Part shown: piece after piece, positions 12,490 to 24,140 of the stretch
How positions within the stretch are numbered: position 1 is the stretch's first letter
How the letters are laid out: every line of letters begins with the position of its first letter
Assembly (NCBI GenBank): GCA_009760855.2
Contig: WPIO01000041.1
Location: forward strand, 997,001-1,061,000
Direction: 5' to 3'
Origin: Cristatella mucedo
Lineage: Eukaryota > Bryozoa > Phylactolaemata > Cristatellidae
DNA length: 64,000 nucleotides
Notes under the pieces: generated by a model
What the model was told of the DNA's origin: nothing
What the model saw: the letters and a program-made list of their open reading frames with translations, nothing else
Database searches by the model: none
Translations under genes and position numbers: made by a program

Positions 12490-13620
12490 AATATCAAGCA
12501 AGCACAGCGGCAGCTGCCGCTGCGATGGCAGCTGCGAGTCCCCACGTCAGATCGACGGTGCTGCCAGCGTCACGTGGCAGCCGGCACACAGCCAGGCAGC
12601 TCGTCGTCTGCTCACCGATAGTGTGCACCCATCTTCCCAAAGCCGGCCGGCCGGCCAGCGACGGATAATGAAAGCACGCGCTGTCCGCGACTGACGCGGC
12701 AGCAAGGGCTCGATCGAATGGGCGGCACACGCGGCAGACAAAGCCATTCATGGATGAGCACGAGTGCTGACAAGTGCAGAGTGCAAGACAGTGCCCTCTG
12801 GTGCTCTCTCTCTCTCTCTCTCCTCATACTTGCACGAACGGGTGAGTGCACACGCACGCACATCCACACGAGCGAGCTACGAGCCACAGCGTAAGCCCCA
12901 AGCAAAGGGTGGGCGGGCGGGCGCGACAGCGCTCTAAACGACCAGGCTCTGCGTCGGCGGCCGATAGACGCCGCACGGGCCGTTGCACACACAACGTCTG
13001 CTGCAGTCGACTCGGGTTCATGGCCGGAGTCTTCGGGCAGTTAGCGACCTTCCTTCCTATCGTTCCTTCACAGCTGCCACCGCGATGACAGCAGCACGCT
13101 GCACACTGTCGCGGCTGAAAGCCGCTTACACGGCGCCACGGCAACGAGCAGGGCAACACGCTGGCGCTCGGCAGGTGTGGCGATGGGCTGGGATGGCTGC
13201 TCAGAAGTGGTGGGGGAGAGCTGGCGCCAGGCGATTCGGCGACCGCACGGCGAAGAGCCGGCGGGCGCGATACGCGTCAAGCTACCACAGCAGCAGCGAC
13301 GCGCAGGCGCGGGCCGACGCGCCGCTGTCGCCGGCCATAGAAAGTCGGAGACGCAGCCGCCGCCGGCCGCCGAGACAACGAGCCAGCGGCCGCGTCCGTC
13401 GCCGTAGCGCGGCCGGCGCACAGAGCCGTTTGCTGCGGCCAGCCGCGCCCGGTAGGAAGGAAGGAGGAACTTGCGTCAGCAGCGACGCGACGCGACGCAA
13501 GGAGCTCGAGCAGCGCGAGAGGCGCTTCAGATGAAAATGCGTCGCGCCAAAGGGAGGGGGCGCGCGCGCGCGCGAGCGTCGTCAGCCTGAGGCGACGGCG
13601 TGGCAAGCGGCCGACTCACA
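12490..13620. promoter_or_regulatory. GC/CpG-rich island, possible promoter or first exon
   Basis: High CpG density over 1.1 kb, CACGTG-like and CCGGCCGGCC motifs, and a (CG)n Z-DNA-prone run at 13,557-13,576. Frames on both strands are open but none is recognisable. One + strand candidate begins MTAARCTLSRLKAAYTAPRQ at 13,085 and reaches a possible donor CAG|GTGTGG at 13,174; its Arg-rich, acid-free start resembles a mitochondrial presequence, but this is speculative. Confidence 0.3.
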
Positions 13621-14303
13621 ACCGCTGGCCAACGGTAAACGGGAATGCGCTCGCGGGGGGGGGGGAAGGAGGGGATTATTTAGAGGTGCGGGCAACAGAA
13701 TAGCATGCACCTGCAATCGAGGAGCATTCATCGTTCGACGGATGCTCTCAGCACAACCCAAATATACGTACCACTAGTGAGTGCGAATTACAGACACCCG
13801 AACCCGAGTCCAACGACGGAACTGGCAGGAAAGGCGCCGGAAGTAGTTTGGTCACGTGACTTCGGCACCCCCCACCCATCCCGGCCGGTGTGACGCCTCT
13901 CGCAATGCTAACGTTGCGCTGCAGCGTCGAGCCAAAGCGCAGTGCGTACTGGCGAAGCTCGCTTTACCGCATGCTGAACTATTCGGCTAGCTTGGTCGGA
14001 GCTGAGGCTCTCTTTAGCCGCTACCACGACTGCGCCTCCTCCAGCAAGGCCCACAATCCCACTTGGACGGGCAACAATTGCGACCTCTGCGCAGGTTCTA
14101 CCTCCTGCGTACGGAGAGCCAGTGACGAACGCCTACATCCGATTCGCTGATTTATTCCCGTGTTAACAATTTGAAACTGGCGCATTTCAAGCTGCCTAAT
14201 AGAATTTGAAAAGCAACCCGGCACAATGCGGGCGTGAAAACGTCAGGAATAGCGCGCCGTATAGTGAGGAGTGCACTGAAAGCAAAGAGCTCAGACGAAG
14301 CAA

Positions 14304-14304
14304 T

Positions 14305-14361
<57 letters not shown>

Positions 14362-14572
14362 GAGAGGGAGACATAAAGAGAGAGACAGAGAGAGACAGAG
14401 AGAGAGAGAGAGGGAGACAGAGAGAGAGACAGAGAGACATAGAGAGAGACACAGAGAGAGAGACAGAGAGAGACAGAGAGAGGGAGAGAGAGAGAGGGAG
14501 AGAGAGAGAGAAAAAGAGAGAAAGAGACACAGACAGGCGGACAGACAGGCAGAGAGAGAGAGAGAGAAAGAG
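14304..14572. repeat. GA/GACA purine tract
   Basis: Imperfect GAGAGACAGA repeats, 270 bp. Confidence 0.93.
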
Positions 14573-14789
14573 GGGGAAGTAAAGAGACGCATCTCGAAAG
14601 TTTACGCTTTTTCTGAAGCCGCTCGCTCTCGCTCTCATTCGAGCGCACAGCAGTGAAACGTGAAGCCAGCTCAGTAGATATTAGGCGCGCGCGCCGCAGA
14701 TATTCAGCTTCAAGCGGCGGCTAATATTCAAGCACGCGGCGAAGTGGAATGCGCGAAAAAAGCGCGCCAAGCGTGAATATGTGGCTTGG

Positions 14790-15060
14790 TGGCCAATTTG
14801 GCGCGACGCCCACGACCTGTTGGCTTTAACCGAGACTTGGCTGCAGTCAGCCGCCAGACCCTGGCCGACGCCATCGCCGCCGCAGGCTTTCTTTTACGTC
14901 TTTCGTTCTTCGACGTCGATAAAAACTGGCGGCTGAGTAAAAATCCGCGTCGCCCTTTCTCCATCAACTTTGCAAGGGCCATTTTTGATCAAACCCCTCC
15001 TCCTTTGCGAGCCGGGTTATTTACGATACCCTCGACCTATCGTTTATGCGATTGAAGCGT
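14790..15060 (+). mobile_element. LINE endonuclease fragment, decayed
   Basis: In broken frames it reads DLLALTETWLQSA (the AP-endonuclease start, compare LLTLTKTWLKS in the copy at 44,110-46,915) and DAIAAAGFLL, then TPPPLRAG. No complete domain. Confidence 0.55.
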
Positions 15061-15130
15061 GGCTAAGATCGACTGACTACTCGACTATAACCGACGCCAC
15101 ACCCGTACAGGCTCTCTCTGCGATACACTC

Positions 15131-15400
15131 ACTAGGACAGCATTTAGTGGGTCCTTGTGATTCGTCCTCGATGTGCTTATGCGTGCTGACACTGTTCATG
15201 CTGCCACTAACCACATTTGCATGCTGACCCAGTGCATGTAACCCCTAACCATGTTATTCATTTTGTTTGTTTTTCAAGCATGATTTTACTTACTATTCTA
15301 TTGCGTATCACTTTGCAGCAAATGTAAAGCGCCTAGAAAGAGATTAAGTTATCTGAGGGCGCTTTATCAAGTGCAATATTATTATTATTATTATTATTAG
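15131..15400 (+). mobile_element. Family A LINE 3' end
   Basis: AGGACAGCATTTAGTGGGTC through the 3'UTR, hairpin and (ATT)n. 5'-truncated to 270 bp. Confidence 0.85.
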
Positions 15401-15541
15401 TCAATAGAAGCCTATTATGGAGCTTGATTAGCCGATTATTACTTAATAATTATAAATATTAAATACAATAATATAAGAACATAACAATCTGGTAAAGTAT
15501 GCATACAAATTGATTAAATCATTAGAATGTAGTACATTACA

Positions 15542-15830
15542 TTAGCCAGAGGAGCCCTGCCCAGCCGGAGCAGCGGGGACTACCCGCGACTCCCTGTTCA
15601 GGAATAGGGACCACACGGCTTCCGACCCGGAAATGGCGTCCGAGACGTGCAGCCGCCGAAACGCCGTCCAATCCGAGCGAGCAATGCCGAGGTCCGTCAG
15701 GCAGGCTTCATTATCTGGCCACGAGCTGCCCAGGGCGCCGACCACGAGAGGCCCGCCCCACCGCTGCCGCGTCCGGCTGCCGGCAGAAAAGAAAAGACCG
15801 GGCTGGCTATTGCCTCGCACTAATCGATCT
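15542..15830 (-). mobile_element. C-terminal fragment of a different non-LTR element (tentative)
   Basis: The minus strand gives RTRQRWGGPLVVGALGSSWP, DNEACLTDLGIARSDWTAFR and VSDAISGSEAVWSLFL. The P(L/V)VVGALG..... LGI pattern is one I associate with the C-terminus of some L1/Nimb-like retrotransposon polyproteins. AT-rich sequence flanks both sides. Assignment from memory only. Confidence 0.4.
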
Positions 15831-16193
15831 TTTCCCGGGCCGCCACTACTAGGTCGTCCTAGCTGCCATCAAACGGCGCCGTTTCGTCGCATATAAAATA
15901 CATTAAACATGCAATACAGTATATTGTATTTAACGCTATTGATAAAATAAAATAATAATCCAAATAATAATGTTTTATAGTTTAGTACTATATTATAGTT
16001 TCATTAATAATAAATTAACGAGCGACTTCAAAGCTAGCTAGTTCCTTCGTCAATTGCAAGCCATCTGCTGCTGCACCTTGAAGGGCGACTCCCTCGAATC
16101 TCTCGTACCGAGTGTCTCCGAAAATGAGTCGCTAACGGCAGCAGTGAACTAGCACTCCGCCTTGTACTAAGACTTGCACTTGCATTATTTGCC

Positions 16194-16350
16194 GAGATGT
16201 TTATTGGCCCAGTAGTTAAGGCGCTCGCCTCAAACCAAGGTCGATGTGAATGTATTTGGGTGATCCGAGGTCGCGGGCTCGAGCCCTGTGGCATACGTGA
16301 AGCGCCAGAATAAAGCTTTAGTTCGCTTAGGGTGCTATACAAATGAATTG

Positions 16351-16351
<1 letters not shown>
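16194..16351 (+). mobile_element. tRNA-derived SINE
   Basis: A box GGCCCAGTAGTTAAGGCGCT, B box GGTCGCGGGCTCGAGCCC, then a tail AAGCGCCAGAATAAAGC and GGGTGCTATACAAATGAATT. The A-to-B spacing is longer than in sister copies. Followed by a TA-rich microsatellite. Confidence 0.82.
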
Positions 16352-16383
<32 letters not shown>

Positions 16384-16418
16384 GTATATATATGTGTATA
16401 TATATATATATATATGTA
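16352..16418. repeat. Imperfect (TA)n
   Basis: TATATA/TATG repeats directly after the SINE tail. Confidence 0.9.
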
Positions 16419-16424
16419 TCTCTG

Positions 16425-16805
16425 TCTGTAACTCCACAAAGTCATAAATACCATGTGGGTGTTACGCAGGAGAGTTTTGTATAGTGCACTCACAACCTGA
16501 GCGGCTTTCGGTACGCATTTGGTAGCCAACAGACTTCGTCTCACGAAACAAAGAGAAAGTGGGAAGCATAGCAGAGTCAGGAGAGCATTTGAGGTAGTGA
16601 GTAGCATGGAAGTAGCAGCTCAGGACTTCTGGAAAGGCTGAGCCATAGTCGGCAGCAGGAGATTAGTTGTCGTTGCGTAAGAATTGTAGATGTGAGTTCC
16701 ATAGCCTAGGACCTGCAGAGCTAAAGCTTCTGTCGCCAACTGTCTTTAAGCGGAGGAACGGAACAGCTAATTTATTGTCCACACAGGACCTGAGGGCTCA
16801 ATATA
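16425..16805 (-). mobile_element. Family B LINE fragment
   Basis: Starts with the family B 3' end (AACTCCACAAAGTCATAAAT, GTGTTACGCAGGAGAGTTTT) and continues into the RT C-terminus equivalent of 511-840. Confidence 0.72.
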
Positions 16806-17756
16806 TTTCAGACTTTTTTTTTTATCTCTTTGGGATTACGCATTTCAGAAACCTACGTTTATGTCATCATTTATGTCTTACTAGAACTAGATGTTTTAGC
16901 GTTCATTCGATACCCTAGTTGACCCTGAGCTTAGGCTGAATTCCGAGCGTCGGTGGCTGCCGACCGTTCACTTTCACTGGCGACTCACGAGATCTCGAGG
17001 TATAAGGTCCGACTTTATAGTACTTTATACTTTATTTTTAGTACCTGCGATTGTATGCCGTCTGATCCCGTGTTTACTAAATTCTGCACACCTAGCCGAA
17101 TGTGAGTCTCATTCACTCTGCAGCGTGTGTTCGATTGGGTATCCCAAATGATCTGTAAATAGCAAAACTCAAGACCGTTGACACACGAAGCTTTCCAAGT
17201 AAGACCCTTTTGCTCAGTCTTTCTCTAGCCCTTCCCAGCATGCCGCCAGCCCTTCTCGGCATGCCTCTACCTTTTCCCTTCCGCTGCAACTTGTAGTTTG
17301 ACGCCTCGACAGCAAGCAAGCGACATTCTTGTGTGGGAACACCAAATGTCCAAGAGCAGCTGCTTATTTGGGCTCGCAGCGCGACGGCTCATCGTGCCGC
17401 CATCTCCGGCACCCGCGTCATCATCACTGCATCTTCACTGCAGGCTGTAAGTCCTCCTCAATCCAAACACATAAACTCATTGACCCAAAATCGTCAATAA
17501 ACCACAAACTCGACAATCCATAAACCCACGATAAACCATTAAACCACACAATGTTATAACACGATGCTAGATATTCATCGATGAGATCTCTCCTCTGACT
17601 GAGCACAATGTGCTACCTCACCCATGTCCGGCATGTCTCATGCAGACGTCAAACTATTATCGGAGTACAAGATTGGAAAAAGCTTATAAAAGATGAGGGC
17701 TGACTATCCATTGATGTAGGCGTGATGGCTATCGTAAGTCGTACCAATCCATCATG

Positions 17757-17885
17757 GTGCTGGTTTGGCCCAGCGGTTAAGGTGCTCGCCCCGACCAAGG
17801 TCTGGCCGAGGTCGTGGGCTCGAGCCCCGCGCGGCATATGGAGAGCGTCTGAATAGAGATTAAGTTCTCTCAGGGAAAAACAAGG
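17757..17885 (+). mobile_element. tRNA-derived SINE
   Basis: TGGTTTGGCCCAGCGGTTAA with GGTGCTCGCCC, then GAGGTCGTGGGCTCGAGCCC and GAATAGAGATTAAGTTCTCT. Truncated in the tail. Confidence 0.85.
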
Positions 17886-18049
17886 AAAATACAAAGGAAT
17901 TATATTTCATTCTCTTAGTTGAGGCCGGGTCGAGATTCCTTGAGAATATGGCGGAATCACATATGCGAAATTCAAAACTGACTTCATTCGACCTTTGTAA
18001 GGCAATCTTAAAGTTCATCTCCTGGTCTATGGAGACTTCTGGGCTTCAA

Positions 18050-18500
18050 GAACCTGCTAGAAACTTCTTCTAGAAAACCTGTATCCTTCATTCCTAGAAA
18101 TGCCTCCCTGATTTTCTGCTTCCAAGCGTACCTGACATTGGATTAGCATGCTCTTGGCCGCACTTTTTCCTCTAAATCCTTCAAAGAGGATCTCGTCAAG
18201 CCATTTATTAAGAAGTCGACAACCGGATAATTTAGGCAGCTTCCTTTCAGTCTCTTTATTGCTGTTCCCATCGTAGACACTGGAACGACTAATGGCAGAC
18301 TAGCTGAACTCACATGTAAAAACATCGCACTAGAAAGTCAGTTACGGGCAGGGTTTGAAGCAAACCATTCGGCACAGTTAGAACTACAGCGAACAGATAG
18401 ATATTTTTCCACGAATGTTGATTTAGGTATGATCTTGTGCATGCTCAATTGGTTGCAAGAGGACAGTACTCAAGAATATTAGCCGTTAATGAATTGTAAG
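18050..18500 (+). mobile_element. Decayed LINE RT fragment
   Basis: Reads ESQLRAGFEANHSAQLELQ in frame, matching SKFQPGFRANHSTESALLQ of family A. The remainder is badly mutated. Confidence 0.5.
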
Positions 18501-18799
18501 CACAAGAACTAGATGTCTCCTAATCTATGATTTACAGTGAATGTATTGGACGTTTGTAGTGATGGACCGTCAGTCTACTTAATACTACTAATATTAGATA
18601 ACTTGTATAGCATCATGCGTAAACGTAATTTCAATCTAGGAGCCTTACAGCTAGCTGCAGGAGAATCACTACATAAAAGTTATTTGCCTGCTCGGTATCA
18701 AACTTGCAACAAAAAAAAACAAGTGTCACGCTTAGGGCCAGCATGCTAAAGCAAACCTGAAGGCTCTCGAGGCCACCGGTTAGTAATGCTAATAGCGTT

Positions 18800-18800
<1 letters not shown>

Positions 18801-18840
<40 letters not shown>
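18801..18840. repeat. (TA)n microsatellite
   Basis: Twenty TA units. Confidence 0.95.
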
Positions 18841-18842
<2 letters not shown>

Positions 18843-18859
18843 AGTAATCCTAATGCTAA

Positions 18860-20760
18860 TAGCGTAGCGTGCAATGAATCGTGTTTGGATTCTCCCGCAA
18901 AGCACTACGGAACGAAAGAAGACGTTCAGATGAGAGTTTTTGGACCTGACAGCTGAAAAAGTTGTGATACTTTCAGCTGTTCCGCTCATATCTTCGCTGC
19001 GAATGCTTTTGAGCTGTCCTCGGATATAAAACTCAACACAGAACCTGCGTAGCAAAAGGTGCGATGTCGCCGTTAGTCAGTAGCTAGGGACAGGCCTTCT
19101 TCGGCAGGTCTGTAAGAGCCTCCCGGCATCCTACGTTCGCCATTTCGACCGCTCGGCTATCATGGCTACGATCCGTAGGTTTAAGCCGCCGATTAGCACT
19201 CGTTGTGGTAGTATCTCACTCGCCGTGCCTCATCATTTTGTGAAAAGTCAGCCATTACTAAGGTTTCATTTAATTTCATAATCGCAGCTTTTGCTGGGTC
19301 GGCAAGAAAAAAAAGACAGCGTTAATCAGCGTTATTGCACAGCCTCTTAAATTCCCGATCAGACTGCCCAGGAGAAGCTAGATGCATTTCTGGTAACCAA
19401 GACGCGAATGAAGCCTTGCTCTGGTGTTTGCATTGCTGAGACCAATCTACCCGGTTTCTCATTCTTTCAGTTCACGAAGTCTAATAATGCGGACTGCGGA
19501 GTTTCTATTTAGTTCGTGAATCGTTTGGCAATAGCGCCTGCGGTTATTCGGATGGGCTATCATTTTAATCAGTTCTAACCAGGTCCCGATCAAAGACCAC
19601 GCCTCTCACTATTGGGATCTACCGGCCTCCTTCAGGCCGTCTAGTTTTCGGAGCTTCTCGCTAAAATATTTGTATGTGACAGGCATTTACTGATTGCAGG
19701 AGACTTCAAAATTCACGTTCACAATCCTAGCAACAGCCAAGTCCACACATTTCTGCCTATCTGGAGAACATCGGTTTGGTCCAAAACTTTCATGATACCA
19801 CTCACGTCGGTGGCCATATCTTGGATCTCGTCATCAGTAAATATATCTGCCCGTCTGATCTTATTGCGTACCGCTGACCATCTCGGATTATTGCCCAGTC
19901 ATGTTTACTGTCCCTGTTCTGTTTTACATGTAGGCTAACGTCTAATTTTTCAAACGACGAAAATTGAAAAGCATTCTGTCTGGGTACAGAATCCCGGTAG
20001 GTATTCCTTTCAATTGACCAAAAACAATACAAGAAACACCGTATTAAGAGCAGGCTTTACCGATGCTTTAAGAAGTATGGGTTTAATGACAATCCAGCTA
20101 ATTTCAAAAACTTCCACCAAGTTTATACCCGAAAACTTCGAAAATCCCAAGCTTCTTTCTTCATACGAAAATGAAGTCCTGCCAGTAAGATTCAAAGCAG
20201 ATTTATGAAACGGCGGTAAGCAATTTGCTGATCACTTCTAAGACGTCTCGCTCCCCAGATATTAAGTGCTCAGCCGACAGGTTTTCAGCCTTCTTCACTG
20301 ATAGAATTGCAAATATTAATGCCTCCAAAATACCCCTCCGACTAAAGCAATCATTGATTCGATACTTGTCATATTTCTTACGAGATTTTTCGAGGTTTCT
20401 GCGCACGCATTGGCTACCTTAAATGAGTCTAGTAAAAAGGGATCCTCTCCTGAAGACCATTCCCTCTGCGGTCTAAACAGGCAGACTAAATTAGCCCAGC
20501 CATAACTGAGATTTATTTTTAATGCTTCTCTGGAAAACGGGCTGCACCCAAGTCCTTCAAATCGGCCATTGCTAGATTGATTGACGCTAAGAAAGCCTGT
20601 ATTAGATTCAAAGGTCCTAGCAAACTATTGCCCTTAATTAAATATTAAATATATTCATTAATTAAATATATTCCTTTAAATATTTCCTTTATACCTTAAT
20701 TGTCCAAGATTCTTGAAATGATTGTCGCTAAGAAGCTTGCAGCACATATAAAAAAAATGA
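18860..20760 (+). mobile_element. Old LINE copy, endonuclease to RT start, heavily decayed
   Basis: Fragments in shifting frames: IYRPPS (near 19,620), GDFKIHVHNPSNS (near 19,700), LDLVIS (near 19,825), all endonuclease landmarks; then the linker and LSKILEMIVAKKLAAHIKK at 20,698, the RT start. The 18,870-19,400 part is paralogous to 48,830-50,100. Confidence 0.55.
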
Positions 20761-20800
20761 ACTGTCAGAATAATAACAGTAAGTTTGACAAAGCGAAGAT

Positions 20801-20857
20801 AAAAGGGAAGTGCTACTCAAAGGGAAGTGCTACCCAAAAAGGGAAGTGCTACCCAAA
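20801..20857. repeat. Three tandem copies of AAGGGAAGTGCTACCCAA
   Basis: An 18-19 bp unit repeated three times with one substitution, inside the LINE remnant. Confidence 0.8.
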
Positions 20858-20959
20858 CACGTGGTTGGACAAAGAAGACCTTGCTCTTCTAATAGTTGAT
20901 GCTGTTGTTGTGCGACCATCACCGTGCACTCGGAATTTAGGCGTAGTCTCCAACAGCTG

Positions 20960-21302
20960 CCTAAATTTGGAAACTTTTTTAAGAAGACTTGCGTCACAAC
21001 ATCCCTGACTTGACTGCATTTAAAAAGAACTTGAACGCACCTATTTAGGACAGCATTCAGTGGGTCCCTGTGACTCGTCCTTCGCGTGCTCATGCGTGCT
21101 GACACTGTGCATGCTGCCACTAACCATACTTGCATTCTGACCCTGTGCATGTCACCCCTAACCATGTTATTCATGATGTTGTATCAAGCATGATATTACT
21201 CACCATCCAATTGCGTTTCCCTTTGCAGCAAATGTAAAGCGCCTAGAAAGAGATTAAGTTATCTGAGGGCGCTTTATCAAGTGCAATATTATTATTATTT
21301 TT
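20960..21302 (+). mobile_element. Family A LINE 3' end
   Basis: From ACTTGCGTCACAACATCCCT through the LFRTAFSGSL region, 3'UTR, hairpin and ATT tail. The 5' side is fused to a different RT fragment. Confidence 0.75.
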
Positions 21303-21309
21303 AAGACTA

Positions 21310-22080
21310 CTTCCACAGCTAGCCATCCCGTCCGATTCCTATCTAAGATTAGGAACTGTATTCAATGGTGGCTTGCAAAATGTAACTAGCTTTCTGATTC
21401 TGTATCGGCTAGATTGTTGCAATTACATTTTGGCTTGGCTACCAAAAGAAATTAGGCCATTAGTAAGATTAACCATGTGGATTAACCATTAGGCTATTAC
21501 AGCCGGGAAGGAATATGGCTGTGAGCCCAGTTTAAAAATTCCAGAGGTTTTGCCACGTGTCTCTTACGCTGAAAGAGCTGGGGTTGCTGCCGGTTAATTA
21601 AGATACTGAGATATATTGACACAGAGCAAAGTTCTTACGCCGACCCACAAGGCCCGCTGAGGCTTGGCTCCTCCGTACCTAGCTGAACTACTGCACTAGT
21701 TTCAGCCTCTTTGTGTCCTCTTCCACTATGGACAATAAATTAGCTTTTCCATTCCTCCGCTTGATGACTGTTGGAGACAGAAGCCTTTGCTAAGCAGGTC
21801 ATAGACTGTGGAACTCACTTTGACAATTTTTCGCAGTGGCATCTACCCTGCTGCCGACCATGGCTCATTCTTTCCAGCCGTCCTGAGCTCGTACTTCCAT
21901 ACTACTCACTATATCAACTGCTCTCCAGACTCAGCTACGCTTCACACCTTCTCTTTGTTTCGTGAGACGAATAATTCTGTTGGCTACCATTAGGCTTCAA
22001 GTTCACTATAGAAAACTCTCCGGCAATACACCCACATAATATTTGTGGCTTTGTAGAGTTACAGACGCAGATACGTTACG
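21310..22080 (+). mobile_element. Family B LINE, RT C-terminal part and 3' end
   Basis: DYCNYILAWLPKEI-like sequence near 21,410, then YLAELLHQFQ- and MDNKLAFPFLRL-equivalents at 21,680-21,760, ending at the family B terminus near 22,060. Confidence 0.65.
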
Positions 22081-22099
22081 TTACAATGTGCCGATCTAA

Positions 22100-22535
22100 T
22101 GAAAATTTGTTTTAGAGTAGCCTTAATTGCAGGCAGATGTCACTGGAGTGATGCTAGCCGAACCAATCTGGAGAGTTGGGTCTCTTAACATTCTAGTAGC
22201 TCTAGGTTTGTGCATAACTATTTGGTTAGTCGTTCCATCGTTAGCCTTCAGAAAGTTAGTAGCCATCCAAACGCTAATGTCTTAGATACAGACAGTACGG
22301 AGATTAGGTGATTTGGATGAGAAACAATGCTTAAAGCCGCGTTTTCACTTCGAGTCTTAATTAATAATAAATTTGTCTAGCACCCTTTGAGAAATGAATC
22401 TGTTTCTGGGTACTTTACAGATGCTGTAAAGAAAGCATGACCGAATGATTAGTGGTAGCATTCGCTATGTCATCAGGCATAACATTGTTAGATGTGACAT
22501 GCACAAAGTCAACATGTAGACAGTCGTCTTGCATT
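22100..22535 (-). mobile_element. Two family A LINE fragments
   Basis: 22,100-22,340 is minus-strand RT equivalent to 2,580-2,780 (endings of type KPSVIQKLE). 22,362-22,535 is a minus-strand 3' tail with a decayed hairpin. Both are old. Confidence 0.6.
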
Positions 22536-22569
22536 TGTCCAGCTTCTGTCCTTCTTATATCCTCTTGCC

Positions 22570-22709
22570 GAGCTGGTTTGGTCCAGCGGTTAAGGTGCTC
22601 GCCCCAACCAAGGTCTGGCTGAGGTCGTGGGCTCGAGCCTCGAGGTATATTCGAAGCACCTGGACAGAGGTGGAGCTCTCTTTCAGCCCTATACAAATGA
22701 ATTGTATTT
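22570..22709 (+). mobile_element. tRNA-derived SINE
   Basis: GCTGGTTTGGTCCAGCGGTT (A box), GAGGTCGTGGGCTCGAGCCT (B box), and a tail ending ATACAAATGAATTGTATTT. Confidence 0.85.
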
Positions 22710-22719
22710 CTTTAGTCGG

Positions 22720-23300
<581 letters not shown>

Positions 23301-23527
23301 GGTGACCGGTCTTTTTTACTATACCACTGCACACGAAGAAACCTCGGAAAATCTACCAAGGATTCAGGTTACTACTCAACAATTGCTTTAGTCGGGGGAG
23401 GGTTTGTGAAGGCACAAATAAACGAAATCCTTACAACCAAGAAGGCTGAAAACTTGTCGGCCACGCCCTTTAAACGATCGATGCAATCGCCAAGAGCAGT
23501 GTAAGCTTTCATTTCTACTGGGATGCC

Positions 23528-23642
23528 ACACCTGTGCTGTATCTGTGCTGTGTACCTGTGCTGTGCCTGCTCTGTGTACCTGGGCTGTAGATGTGCTGTG
23601 CCTGTGCTGTACCTGTGCTGTACCTGTGCTGTGCCTGCTCCT
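23528..23642. repeat. CTGTGCTGTACC minisatellite
   Basis: A roughly 11-12 bp unit (CTGTGCTGTACC / CTGTGCTGTGCC) repeated about ten times with substitutions. Confidence 0.85.
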
Positions 23643-23644
23643 TG

Positions 23645-24140
23645 CTGGTCTACCTTCATCTCAAACTCTCTCAACTCCCTCCGCTTAGATGATATAATCT
23701 GGGCGTTCAGCTCCGAAGCGATCTTGAATTAGATAACAGCATTGGCTCGGCAGTAAAGTCTTTCTATTCTCGACGGCGTAACATTGCAAAAACTCGGGCT
23801 TGATTCGATAAGTAAGCTGCAATCAAGCTGGCCCATGCACGCTTGATATCCAGTCTTGGCTTCTGTGACTCAATGCTCGTCCTGGCTCAAATCTTTTTGA
23901 AACCCTGCCTTCATAACCGAATGACGACACGACTTGACCGCTAACTTGGCGATGTTTGCAAGCAGCTAAGAACCCACCTTCTTCGATACATTTTCTCCAT
24001 TCTCGTGAATTGACCGTTTCGTCCTGACCTATGCGTCCTGACACTTCGCACACTTTCACTAACCAATTGAACGTTTCCCTTCCAGCGTATGTAGAGGGCC
24101 TTCAAAGAGATCCAGTCCTCTTAAGGTGCTGCCCAAATGT
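23645..24140 (+). mobile_element. Decayed family A LINE 3' half
   Basis: Recognisable pieces: AACATTGCAAAAACTCGGGC (23,780), the CCATGCACGCTTG region, and a worn 3' hairpin around 24,085-24,135. Confidence 0.5.

Noticed and set aside
13085-13174. Mitochondrial-type presequence first exon in the GC island
   Set aside because: An Arg-rich, acid-poor peptide is expected by chance in such composition; no downstream exon was found.
16194-16280. Functional tRNA genes at A/B-box matches
   Set aside because: Each match continues into a LINE-like tail and recurs in many copies, lacks a closed acceptor stem, and is better explained as a SINE.
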